A stretch of DNA of 64,000 nt, taken from assembly GCF_029504735.1 (NCBI RefSeq), contig NZ_JAQFIP010000010.1, forward strand, positions 85,940 through 149,939, given 5' to 3'. Shown here in pieces: positions 1 through 7,370 of this stretch. A model generated the notes under the pieces. That model saw only the letters and a program-made list of their open reading frames with translations, did not search any database and was not told where the DNA came from. This stretch comes from Ereboglobus sp. PH5-10 (lineage in GTDB: Bacteria; Verrucomicrobiota; Verrucomicrobiia; Opitutales; Opitutaceae). Position 1 is the first letter of the stretch. Each line of letters starts with the position of its first letter. Position numbers and translations under genes: made by a program.

Positions 1-479
1 CGAAAAAAGGAGGCACGCTTTACACGAAGGCCGAGTATTCCGATTTCGTGGCGCAGTTGGATTTTAAACTCCCCCCCGGCGGGAACAACGGCCTCGCGAT
101 TCGTTATCCCGGCAAGGGCAACCCCGCTTATGTCGGCATGTGCGAGAACCAGATCCTCGACGACAATTACGAAAAGAACACCGGCAAGAAGCTCAAAAAA
201 CTTCAGGTGCACGGTTCGGCCTACGGCATGGTCGCGGCGCATCGCGGCTACCAGCGCCCCGTCGGCGAGTGGAATTACCAGGAAGTCACCGTCGTCGGCT
301 CGACCATCATGGTCGAGCTGAACGGAACGCCCATCCTCAACGCCGATCTATCGACCGTCACCGAGTTCATGGACAACAAGCAGCATCCGGGCAAGGATGT
401 CGAAAAAGGCCATTTCGGATTCGCCGGCCACAACGACCCCGTCGCCTTCCGCGAAATCGCCATCAAGCGGCTGAAATAA
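1..479 (+). CDS. DUF1080 / 3-keto-disaccharide hydrolase-domain protein (5' end outside window)
   Basis: The reading frame is open at the left edge (first whole codon at 3) and ends with TAA at 477-479, so only the C-terminal ~158 residues are seen. They have the look of the DUF1080 beta-sandwich (PF06439): a GGTLYTKAEYSDF strand, then FKLPPGGNNGLAIRYPG, and a terminal GHFGFAGHNDPVAFREIAIKRL. PF06439 is a concanavalin-like fold that Pfam now names 3-keto-disaccharide hydrolase. The next three genes on the same strand are two Gfo/Idh/MocA dehydrogenases and a TIM-barrel isomerase, the usual partners in 3-keto-sugar catabolism, so cleavage of a 3-keto-glycoside is the likely job. The signal peptide, if any, lies outside the window. 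The family call is firm; the substrate is unknown. Confidence 0.85.
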   Translation, partial: KKGGTLYTKAEYSDFVAQLDFKLPPGGNNGLAIRYPGKGNPAYVGMCENQILDDNYEKNTGKKLKKLQVHGSAYGMVAAHRGYQRPVGEWNYQEVTVVGSTIMVELNGTPILNADLSTVTEFMDNKQHPGKDVEKGHFGFAGHNDPVAFREIAIKRLK

Positions 480-519
480 ACAACCGCCTCACTCTTCCAC
501 TCGTCTCATCCATTCACAC

Positions 520-1893
520 ATGAAAATGAAAACCCGCTCCACCTCGCCCTTCGCCCTTGCGCCGCACACACGCCGCTCGTTCCTGAAAATGCTCGGCGCC
601 GCGGCCGCCACCGCGCCGTTCATCACGCGAAACCTCTTTGCCAACACACCCTCCACGCGCATCCGCCACGCCGCCGTCGGCGTGGGGCACATGGGCTGGC
701 AGGACCTCGTGCAAATCGCCGGTTGCGACAACCTCGACATCGTCGCCCTCTGCGATGTGGACGAGAAATTCCTGGCCAGGGCCAAGGAGGCGCATCCGAA
801 CGCGCGCGTCTTCAGCGACTGGCGCAAAATGCTCGACGCAATGGGCTCGCAAATCGACACGATCAACGTGTCCACGCCCGACCACATGCACGCGGCCATC
901 GCCGTGAGCGCGATGCAGCGCGGCATCCACGCCTACGTTGAAAAACCCCTCGCGCACGAACTCCACGAAGTGCGCCGCATGGCCGAGATCGCCCGCGAGA
1001 AAAAACTCGTCACGCAAATGGGCATCCAGATTCATTCCAACGCCCACTATCGCATCGCCGTGCAAACGCTGCGCTCCGGCGCCATCGGCAAGGTCCGCGA
1101 AGTGCACTCCTGGTGCTACAAAACCTGGGGTGACGACAAGCCGATGCCCGCCCGCACCGATCCCGTGCCCGCGGGCCTCGATTGGGATTGCTGGCTCGGC
1201 GTCCGCGAGGCGCGCCCCTACATCGGCCCCGATTATTATCACCCGAAAAACTGGCGCAAACGCCTCGACTTCGGCACCGGCACGCTCGGCGACATGGCCT
1301 GCCATATTTTCGATCCCGTTTTCAAGGGACTCGACCTCGCCGCGCCCATCTCCGTCCGCTCCGAGGGCCCGCTCTCCGAGCACGGCAATTGGGCGCTCAA
1401 CGCCCGCGCCATCTACACCTTCGCCAAGACGCGTTACACCGCCGGCGACACGATGCGCCTTTGCTGGTATGACGGCACCGAGCGCCCGCCCGCGGAGGTC
1501 ACCTCCCTCATCGAGCTCGACAAGCTCAAGGACAACAAACTGCCCAACAACGGCTCGATATTTGTCGGCGAAAAAGGCGCGCTCCTGCTCCCGCACTACT
1601 CGCGCCTCTCGCTCTATCCCTCGGTGAAGTTCGCCGACTTCCAACTGCCGCGCGAACGCGGCGCAAACCACTGGAAGCAGTTCATCGAGGCGTGCCGCGG
1701 CAACGGCAAAACTTCCACGCATTTCGATTACTCCGGCCCGCTCACCGAGGCCGTGCTCCTCGGCGGCATCGCCTCCCGCTTCCCGCAAACGACGCTCAAG
1801 TGGGACAGCCCCGCGTTGCGCTTCGACCTCGCCGCCGCCAACCGCCACGTCCGCCGTCCCTACCGCAAAGGCTGGGAAGTCGCCGGACTCTGA
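520..1893 (+). CDS. Tat-exported Gfo/Idh/MocA family oxidoreductase
   Basis: A 457-residue NAD(P)-dependent sugar dehydrogenase of the Gfo/Idh/MocA family. A twin-arginine signal is plain: THTRRSFLKML-type context at residues 17-25 (R18, R19) followed by an Ala-rich hydrophobic stretch, so the protein should be exported folded with its cofactor, as in glucose-fructose oxidoreductase. The Rossmann motif GVGHMG comes just after the signal, and the family's EKP motif (YVEKPLAHEL) follows near residue 140. It starts 40 bp after the DUF1080 gene and is probably co-transcribed with it. A periplasmic dehydrogenase beside a DUF1080 protein suggests oxidation of a glycoside ring hydroxyl, typically C3, before cleavage. 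The family is certain; substrate and product are inferred. Confidence 0.9.
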   Translation: MKMKTRSTSPFALAPHTRRSFLKMLGAAAATAPFITRNLFANTPSTRIRHAAVGVGHMGWQDLVQIAGCDNLDIVALCDVDEKFLARAKEAHPNARVFSDWRKMLDAMGSQIDTINVSTPDHMHAAIAVSAMQRGIHAYVEKPLAHELHEVRRMAEIAREKKLVTQMGIQIHSNAHYRIAVQTLRSGAIGKVREVHSWCYKTWGDDKPMPARTDPVPAGLDWDCWLGVREARPYIGPDYYHPKNWRKRLDFGTGTLGDMACHIFDPVFKGLDLAAPISVRSEGPLSEHGNWALNARAIYTFAKTRYTAGDTMRLCWYDGTERPPAEVTSLIELDKLKDNKLPNNGSIFVGEKGALLLPHYSRLSLYPSVKFADFQLPRERGANHWKQFIEACRGNGKTSTHFDYSGPLTEAVLLGGIASRFPQTTLKWDSPALRFDLAAANRHVRRPYRKGWEVAGL

Positions 1894-1894
1894 C

Positions 1895-1997
1895 CTGTGG
1901 GGGCGCACCTTGCGTGCGCCCTCGTGTCAGCCCGCTTTGTGCGAACGTGTGCGAACAGTCATTCGCACATGAGGGCGCACGCCAGGTGCGCCCCCAC
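1895..1997. repeat. long inverted repeat, GCGCACC family, copy 1
   Basis: Arms of about 30 bp at 1895-1926 and 1968-1997 are reverse complements with one or two mismatches (core GGGGGCGCACCTTGCGTGCG), with about 42 bp between them. The element follows the oxidoreductase stop codon directly. A copy with the same arms lies at 27279-27381, so this is a dispersed repeat and not only a local terminator. Confidence 0.85.
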
Positions 1998-2049
1998 GGC
2001 GCAAAATTAACACTCACACACAACACCTTAAATCCGCCAAAACCCAACC

Positions 2050-2901
2050 ATGCCCACAGAAACCGCTCCCTCCACCAACGCCGCCGAACGCATCGCCGTT
2101 TGCTCATGGTCACTTGAACCCGCAAACCTGCGCGACCTGCTCGACAAACTCGCGCTCACCGGCGCGACCCGCGTGCAACTCGACCTCGACCCGCTGCATG
2201 TCTCACCCGACGCATGGAGCGATTGCGCCGCCATATTTGCGCAAAACAAAATCGCGCTCGTCTCCGGCATGGTGCGCTGCGTCGGCGAGGACTACTCGAC
2301 GCTCGAAAGTATTCGCGTCACCGGCGGCATCGCGCCCGACGGCACATGGGCGCAAAACCTCGAAAACTTCGGCAAATGCGCCGCCATCGCCGCGCAACTC
2401 CGCATTCTGCTCATCACGCTCCACGCCGGATTTTTCCCGCACAAGGAGGACAAGGCCGGCTTCGAAAAAATGATCTCTCGCGTCGCCGCAGTCGCGGACC
2501 TTTTCGCCTCGCACGGCATCGCCCTCGGCCTTGAAACCGGCCAGGAAACCGCCGCCGAACTCGCGGAGTTTTTAACCGCGCTGAACAACAAAAACACCGG
2601 CGTGAACTTCGACCCCGCCAACATGATTCTCTACGGCAAGGGCGACCCGGTTGACGCGCTCGGCGTGCTCGCGCCGTGGCTGCGCCAAATCCACATCAAG
2701 GACGCCCGCTACGCCAAAACCGCCGGCGAATGGGGCGAGGAAGTCGCGGCGGGGGAGGGTGCCGTGGACTGGCCGCGCTTCCTCGAAAAACTCGCCTCGC
2801 TCAACTACACCGGCGACCTCGTCATTGAGCGCGAAGCCGGCGCGCAACGCGTCGCCGACATCCGCACCGCCCGCGAGCTGCTCGCGAAATATTTAAAATA
2901 A
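2050..2901 (+). CDS. sugar phosphate isomerase/epimerase (xylose isomerase-like TIM barrel)
   Basis: A 283-residue cytoplasmic TIM-barrel protein of the AP-endonuclease-2 / xylose-isomerase-like family (PF01261). The divalent-metal ligands expected on the barrel strands are visible: Glu in LGLETGQE, Asp and Asn in NFDPANM, His in IHIKDAR, and a final Glu in LVIEREAG. No signal peptide is seen, unlike the dehydrogenase upstream. It lies between two Gfo/Idh/MocA genes and is separated from the first by the inverted repeat at 1895-1997. In such clusters these barrels isomerise, epimerise or eliminate across keto sugars. The family is clear; the reaction cannot be read from sequence. Confidence 0.85.
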   Translation: MPTETAPSTNAAERIAVCSWSLEPANLRDLLDKLALTGATRVQLDLDPLHVSPDAWSDCAAIFAQNKIALVSGMVRCVGEDYSTLESIRVTGGIAPDGTWAQNLENFGKCAAIAAQLRILLITLHAGFFPHKEDKAGFEKMISRVAAVADLFASHGIALGLETGQETAAELAEFLTALNNKNTGVNFDPANMILYGKGDPVDALGVLAPWLRQIHIKDARYAKTAGEWGEEVAAGEGAVDWPRFLEKLASLNYTGDLVIEREAGAQRVADIRTARELLAKYLK

Positions 2902-2906
2902 TACAA

Positions 2907-2990
2907 CCACGGGTTACGCGGATTAACACCCGTAGGGGCGTCGCTTGCGACGCCTGGATCGTCATCCGTGTTAATCTGTGAAATCCGTGG
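2907..2990. repeat. nested inverted repeat with GGGGCGTCGCTTGCGACGCC core
   Basis: The outer arms (2907-2929 and 2968-2990) are imperfect reverse complements and resemble a 'CCACGGATTAACACGG' dispersed motif. Between them is a perfect 8-bp hairpin with a TT loop at 2937-2954. The 27 nt at 2928-2954 recur exactly at 4069-4095, after the next gene. The element fills the gap between the isomerase and the second dehydrogenase. Confidence 0.85.
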
Positions 2991-3020
2991 TCCCAAAAAC
3001 ACCTCTCAAAAAATATACAC

Positions 3021-4049
3021 ATGAAAAAAACAAAACACATTAACGTCGCCGTGGTTGGTCTCGGCTTCATGGGAGTCACTCATCTGCGCGCATGGCAAAA
3101 AGTCCGCAACGCGCGCATCGTCGCCGTGTGCGACGCGATTCGCCAGCCCGAGAACGGCGTGTTGCGCGGAGTCTCCGGCAACATCAAGCGCTCCGACGAC
3201 ATCCACCTCGGCGCCAAAGTGCGCAGCTTCCGCGAATTCGACGCACTGCTCGAAGCGCCCGGCGTTGACGTCATCGACATCTGCACGCCCACCGCGCTGC
3301 ACCCCGCGCAAGTCATCGCGGCGTTGCGCGCGGGCCGTCACGTGCTCTGCGAAAAACCGCTCGCGTCCACCTCGGCGGAGACGAAAAAAATCCTTCAAGT
3401 CGCGAAAAAATCGCGCGGTTTCCTGATGCCCGCCATGTGCATGCGCTTCTGGCCCGGCTGGCGCGAACTCAAGGAGCTCATCGCCAAAAACACTCACGGA
3501 CGCCTGCTGAGCGCCAGCTTCCGCCGCGTGTCGCAAATGCCCGGCTGGAACGCCGCGCAAACCTATTCCACCGCGGCGGCGGGCGGCGCGCTTTACGACC
3601 TGCACATACACGACACTGATTTTGTCCACTACCTCTTCGGACGCCCCGCCTCGGTTTTTTCGAGTGGCGTCACCGGCCCCAACGGCGCGATCAACCACAT
3701 CGTCACCCAATACCAATATCCCAAGGGCCCGGCGGTATCCGCCACCGGCACCTGGTTGCACCAAGGCGCCTTCAACATGGGCTTCACGCTCAACTTCGAG
3801 CGCGCGACGCTCACCTGCGACCTGACAAACGGCGGCGCGTGGCATATTGACGCCATCGGCAAAAAAACGCGCGTCATCAAGCCGCGCGGCACCGACGGCT
3901 ACGACGCGGAAATTCGTTACTTCGCGGACTGCCTCGCGCGCGGCGCAGCCCCGGAAGCGGTCACTGTCGCCGACGCCGTCGCCACGCTCCAAACCTGCGA
4001 AGCCGAGGAACGCTCCGTCCGCCAATCCCGCTGCGTAAAACTCGCCTGA
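3021..4049 (+). CDS. Gfo/Idh/MocA family oxidoreductase (cytoplasmic)
   Basis: A 342-residue NAD(P)-dependent dehydrogenase. The N-terminus is INVAVVGLGFMGVTHL, giving GxGxxG at residues 13-18. The cofactor/catalytic motif CEKPLAS follows near residue 112, and a GGALYDLHIHDTDFVHYLFG stretch falls where this family usually has its substrate-site His and Asp. There is no Tat or Sec signal, so this copy should act in the cytoplasm, complementing the exported one at 520-1893. It is the last gene of the left cluster and is followed by a hairpin plus T-run at 4078-4101. A plausible role is reduction or re-oxidation of an imported keto sugar. The pathway assignment is inferred. Confidence 0.88.
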   Translation: MKKTKHINVAVVGLGFMGVTHLRAWQKVRNARIVAVCDAIRQPENGVLRGVSGNIKRSDDIHLGAKVRSFREFDALLEAPGVDVIDICTPTALHPAQVIAALRAGRHVLCEKPLASTSAETKKILQVAKKSRGFLMPAMCMRFWPGWRELKELIAKNTHGRLLSASFRRVSQMPGWNAAQTYSTAAAGGALYDLHIHDTDFVHYLFGRPASVFSSGVTGPNGAINHIVTQYQYPKGPAVSATGTWLHQGAFNMGFTLNFERATLTCDLTNGGAWHIDAIGKKTRVIKPRGTDGYDAEIRYFADCLARGAAPEAVTVADAVATLQTCEAEERSVRQSRCVKLA

Positions 4050-4077
4050 TTTCAGGCTCGCGGATTTCACCCGTAGG

Positions 4078-4101
4078 GGCGTCGCTTGCGACGCCCTTTT
4101 T
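4078..4101 (+). terminator. hairpin plus T-run, also second copy of the GCGTCGC repeat
   Basis: A perfect 8-bp stem GGCGTCGC/GCGACGCC with a TT loop at 4078-4095 is followed by CTTTTT. It lies 29 bp after the stop of the second dehydrogenase. It can act as an intrinsic terminator, and it shares 27 identical bases (4069-4095) with the repeat at 2928-2954. Confidence 0.65.
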
Positions 4102-4455
4102 GTTTATAAGGAGCGGCTTCGTCTCGCTGCCGAACGAGGCGCGCATCGGTTTTTGCATGCATCCGCTCGCTGTTTCCGCGCGGGAAAACCCGTGTCCGGA
4201 GCGTTTATAAAAAGAATCCCATAACCGGCGCGACTGTTGACGCGACTCCATGTCCGAGAATCACACTCGCGCAAGTCAAGGCAGCCCCTGCCATTCGGAA
4301 AACAATCTTATGGTGACGGCCTTGCCGTGGCGGGATTCATTGGCGCGGGCCGATTGTCTTGCGCGGTGTGAAATGGCGCGTTGCGCGGCGGGGATCGTAA
4401 AATTTTTTTAAAACATTATTTGCCAACCACACCAAGGCATTTCACATGTTTGGAG
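4102..4455. other. non-coding spacer upstream of alanine dehydrogenase
   Basis: About 350 bp with no convincing gene on either strand. It must hold the promoter for alanine dehydrogenase. AT-rich tracts lie at 4205-4214 and 4399-4411, but no clear -35/-10 pair stands out. Confidence 0.5.
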
Positions 4456-5544
4456 ATGATCATCGGCATCCCCAAGGAAATCAAAAATGGAGAAACTCGC
4501 GTATCAGTAACGCCCTCGCTTGTCGCGCGGTGTGTCAGTCTCGGAGCCACCGTGCTCGTGCAAAAAGGCGCGGGACTGCCCGCCGGGTTTGCCGATGCCG
4601 AATATGCCGCAGCCGGCGCGGAGATCGAATCGAAGGCGCGCACGATTTGGAAAAACGCCGAACTGATCGTGAAGGTGAAGGAACCGCTCGAAGCCGAATA
4701 CGGGCTGCTGCAAAACGGCCAGACGCTTTTCACTTACCTGCACCTCGCCGCCGTGCCCGAGCTCGCGAAGGTTTTGCTCAAGAAAAACGTGCTCGGCATC
4801 GCCTACGAAACCATCGAGGCGCGCGACGGCTCGCTGCCGTTGCTCAAGCCAATGTCGCAAATCGCGGGACGCCTTTCGCTCCAGATCGGAGCTTATTTTC
4901 TGCAAAGCCAGAACGGCGGCTCGGGTGTGCTGCTCGGCGGCGTGCCCGGCGTGAAATCGGGCGCGGTGGCGATTGTCGGCGCGGGCAACTCCGGCGCGCA
5001 CGCGTGCCGCATCGCCGCGGGCATGGGTGCGCGCGTCACGATTCTCGACCTCGACACGCGCAAGCTCGACATGATCGACGACTTGTATCGCGGAGCCGTC
5101 ACCACGCTCGCGGCGAATCCCGCCAATATCGAGGCCGCCGTGGCCAACGCGGACCTCGTCGTCGGCGCGGTGCTGATTCCGGGGGCGAAAGCCCCGGTTG
5201 TCGTCACCCGTCAAATGGTGCGGCAGATGCGTCCCGGCAGCGTGCTTGTTGACATCGCGGTCGATCAGGGCGGCTGCATGGAAACGATCCGTCCGACATC
5301 GCACGAATCGCCCACCTACAAGCGCGACGGAGTCGTGCACTATGCGGTGCCGAACATGCCGGCGATGGTCGGGCGCACTTCGACAATTGCGCTCACGCAG
5401 GCGACGGAGCCGTTCCTCGTGCGCTTTATCGAAAAAGGCGTGAAGTCCGCGATCGAGGAAACGCAAGGCCTCGCCAAGGGCGTCAACACGCGCGACGGCA
5501 AAATCGTGAACACGGCCGTGGCGAAGGCGCTTGGATACGCCTGA
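4456..5544 (+). CDS. ald: alanine dehydrogenase
   Basis: A 362-residue NAD-dependent L-alanine dehydrogenase that interconverts alanine and pyruvate plus ammonia. The start at 4456 gives [20 protein letters not shown], the canonical N-terminus; an in-frame ATG at 4381 would add 25 residues absent from the family. A GGAG directly abuts this ATG, which is unusually close for a ribosome site. Visible motifs are the substrate-binding [19 protein letters not shown] with its catalytic His, [19 protein letters not shown] (nucleotide-binding loop), and [12 protein letters not shown] containing the second catalytic Asp. Length and architecture are normal. It appears monocistronic between the oxidoreductase cluster and a sulfatase. 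Confidence 0.95.
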   Translation: MIIGIPKEIKNGETRVSVTPSLVARCVSLGATVLVQKGAGLPAGFADAEYAAAGAEIESKARTIWKNAELIVKVKEPLEAEYGLLQNGQTLFTYLHLAAVPELAKVLLKKNVLGIAYETIEARDGSLPLLKPMSQIAGRLSLQIGAYFLQSQNGGSGVLLGGVPGVKSGAVAIVGAGNSGAHACRIAAGMGARVTILDLDTRKLDMIDDLYRGAVTTLAANPANIEAAVANADLVVGAVLIPGAKAPVVVTRQMVRQMRPGSVLVDIAVDQGGCMETIRPTSHESPTYKRDGVVHYAVPNMPAMVGRTSTIALTQATEPFLVRFIEKGVKSAIEETQGLAKGVNTRDGKIVNTAVAKALGYA

Positions 5545-5659
5545 TAAACCAGTTCGGTTTTCCAACCGTATCCCTGTCCCGCAAATCCTGCTCATCCCGC
5601 CCGCAATTCCATTCAAAGATGGTTTGGGTGGCATGAGTGTCCTGTCCGTGGGAACGGAT

Positions 5660-5669
5660 GTAACGTTAC
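5660..5669. promoter_or_regulatory. possible operator, palindrome GTAACGTTAC
   Basis: A perfect 10-bp palindrome with a central CpG lies 70 bp before the sulfatase start. LacI-family operators are typically palindromes with a central CG, so this is a candidate operator for sulfatase control. No second copy was seen near the LacI-type gene at 49175, so the link is weak. Confidence 0.3.
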
Positions 5670-5739
5670 GCGAGTTTTGCTTTGCCGTTTTATTGCGCGT
5701 GTTCACAGGATTTCCTGAAAGGCTTGAACGTTCCCCGAC

Positions 5740-7209
5740 ATGAAAAAAAACGACATATTGAAGGCCGGCGTCATCGCCCTTGCGGCTCCCTTGTTTGCGC
5801 AGGCCGATGCGACGGTGAAAAACATTGTTGTGATTCTGGCCGACGATCTCGGCGTCATGGATCTCGGTTGTTATAACAAGGGCACTTTTTATGAGACTCC
5901 AAATTTGGACAGGCTTGCCGCGCAGGGCGTTCGCTTCACCAATGGTTATGCATCCTGCCCCGTGTGCAGTCCCTCGCGGTTCGGTCTGATGACCGGGCGC
6001 TATGCCACGCGCGCCGACGCCACCGACTGGTTTGGCGCAAAGCGCGGCGGCAGATTTCAACCGGCGCAAATGATTCATCACATGCCGCTGGAGGAGGTCA
6101 CCCTGGCCGGGCGTTTGCGCGAAACGGGCTACCAGACGTTTTTTGTCGGCAAATGGCATTTGGGGGAGGACGAAAAATACTGGCCCGAGCACCGGGGGTT
6201 CGACACCAATGTCGCGGGTTGGATGCGGGGAAGTCCCGGGAGTTATTTTTCCCCTTACAAAAATCCGCGCCTGCCCGACGGTCCCGCTGGAGAATTTCTT
6301 ACGGACAGGCTTGCGAGCGAAAGCATCGCGCTTTTGCGGAGCAGGGACAAGACGCGTCCTTTTTTGTTGTATCATAGTTTTTACCAAGTGCACACGCCGT
6401 TGAGGGCTCCGTCCGAGTTGATTGAAAAATACAAGGCAAAGGCGGAAAAACTCGGTCTTGATCGCGGGGAAGATTTTGGTGAGGAGGAGCAATCCTGGCA
6501 GCGCGCCCAGCCGCGTCGCGTGCGCATTCGGCAAAACCATGCCGTCTATGCGGCCATGGTGGAGAGCATGGACACCGCGGTTGGGCGGATTCTGGACGAG
6601 CTCGGCAAACAGGGCCTTCTGGAAAACACCCTTGTTATTTTCACATCCGACAACGGCGGGTTGAGCACCAGTGAAGGCCATCCCACATGCAATTTGCCTT
6701 ATCGCGGAGGCAAGGGCTGGATGTATGAAGGCGGGTTGCGCGTGCCGTATATTGCGAGACTTCCCGGAGCGGCGCGCGACGGGCGCGTATGCGACACGCC
6801 GGTGTGCGGCATCGATTTGCTGCCAACCACGCTTGCGTTTGCCGGCGTGGCGTTGCCGGTGAATCGCGAAATCGACGGTGTTAACTTGATGCCCCTGTTG
6901 GAAAAAAATGAAGCGCCGGAGCGGGATGCGCTTTACTGGCATTATCCCCACTACGGCAATCAAGGCGGGTTTCCCTCCTCGGCCATTCGCATGGGCGATT
7001 GGAAACTGATAGAGCGGTTGGAGGACGGACGAGTGCACTTGTATAATTTGCGCGCGGACATTGGCGAAAAACGTGATCTGGCCGCGCGGGAACCCGAGCG
7101 TGTCGCCAAAATGCGTGCGAAACTTCATGCTTGGTATAAACAAACCGGGGCGCGTTTCTTGGAGCCAAAGCCCGGCGGTCCGGTTCCTTGGCGGCCTGAT
7201 GATAAATGA
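5740..7209 (+). CDS. secreted sulfatase (formylglycine-dependent, type I)
   Basis: A 489-residue arylsulfatase-family enzyme that should remove sulfate esters from glycans. A Sec signal peptide covers about residues 1-24 (cleavage near AQADA). Metal-binding Asp residues are in VVILADDLG (D35, D36). The maturation motif CSPSR is at 76-80, where C76 would be converted to formylglycine. Further family blocks are FFVGKWHLG and IFTSDNGG, and a C-terminal LYNLRADIGEKRDLA. A Cys-type sulfatase needs a maturase, which is not in the window. It precedes a GH106 glycosidase on the same strand, suggesting joint use on a sulfated, rhamnose-containing glycan. Confidence 0.92.
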   Translation: MKKNDILKAGVIALAAPLFAQADATVKNIVVILADDLGVMDLGCYNKGTFYETPNLDRLAAQGVRFTNGYASCPVCSPSRFGLMTGRYATRADATDWFGAKRGGRFQPAQMIHHMPLEEVTLAGRLRETGYQTFFVGKWHLGEDEKYWPEHRGFDTNVAGWMRGSPGSYFSPYKNPRLPDGPAGEFLTDRLASESIALLRSRDKTRPFLLYHSFYQVHTPLRAPSELIEKYKAKAEKLGLDRGEDFGEEEQSWQRAQPRRVRIRQNHAVYAAMVESMDTAVGRILDELGKQGLLENTLVIFTSDNGGLSTSEGHPTCNLPYRGGKGWMYEGGLRVPYIARLPGAARDGRVCDTPVCGIDLLPTTLAFAGVALPVNREIDGVNLMPLLEKNEAPERDALYWHYPHYGNQGGFPSSAIRMGDWKLIERLEDGRVHLYNLRADIGEKRDLAAREPERVAKMRAKLHAWYKQTGARFLEPKPGGPVPWRPDDK

Positions 7210-7297
7210 TAATAAACATCAGGTGACATTTCCGCACTGTTGAAAAGCAGCGGTAACACGAAACCAAATGATATGTCGGCGATACCGGGCATTGGTC

Positions 7298-7332
7298 GCG
7301 ATATTCCCTTCGCGCACATTTCGAAATATCGC
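7298..7332. promoter_or_regulatory. possible operator upstream of GH106 gene
   Basis: An inverted repeat GCGATATT (7298-7305) / AATATCGC (7325-7332) with a 19-bp centre lies 39 bp before the GH106 start codon. It may be a regulator site. No family can be assigned. Confidence 0.25.
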
Positions 7333-7370
7333 CACTATACAGCTCGCTTGGCATTGGTGGATTTTTTGCA

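Noticed and set aside
4504..7143. Very long antisense open frame (879 codons) across ald and the sulfatase
   Set aside because: It overlaps two well-supported genes on the other strand, has Arg/His-rich composition typical of high-GC shadow frames, and shows no domain.
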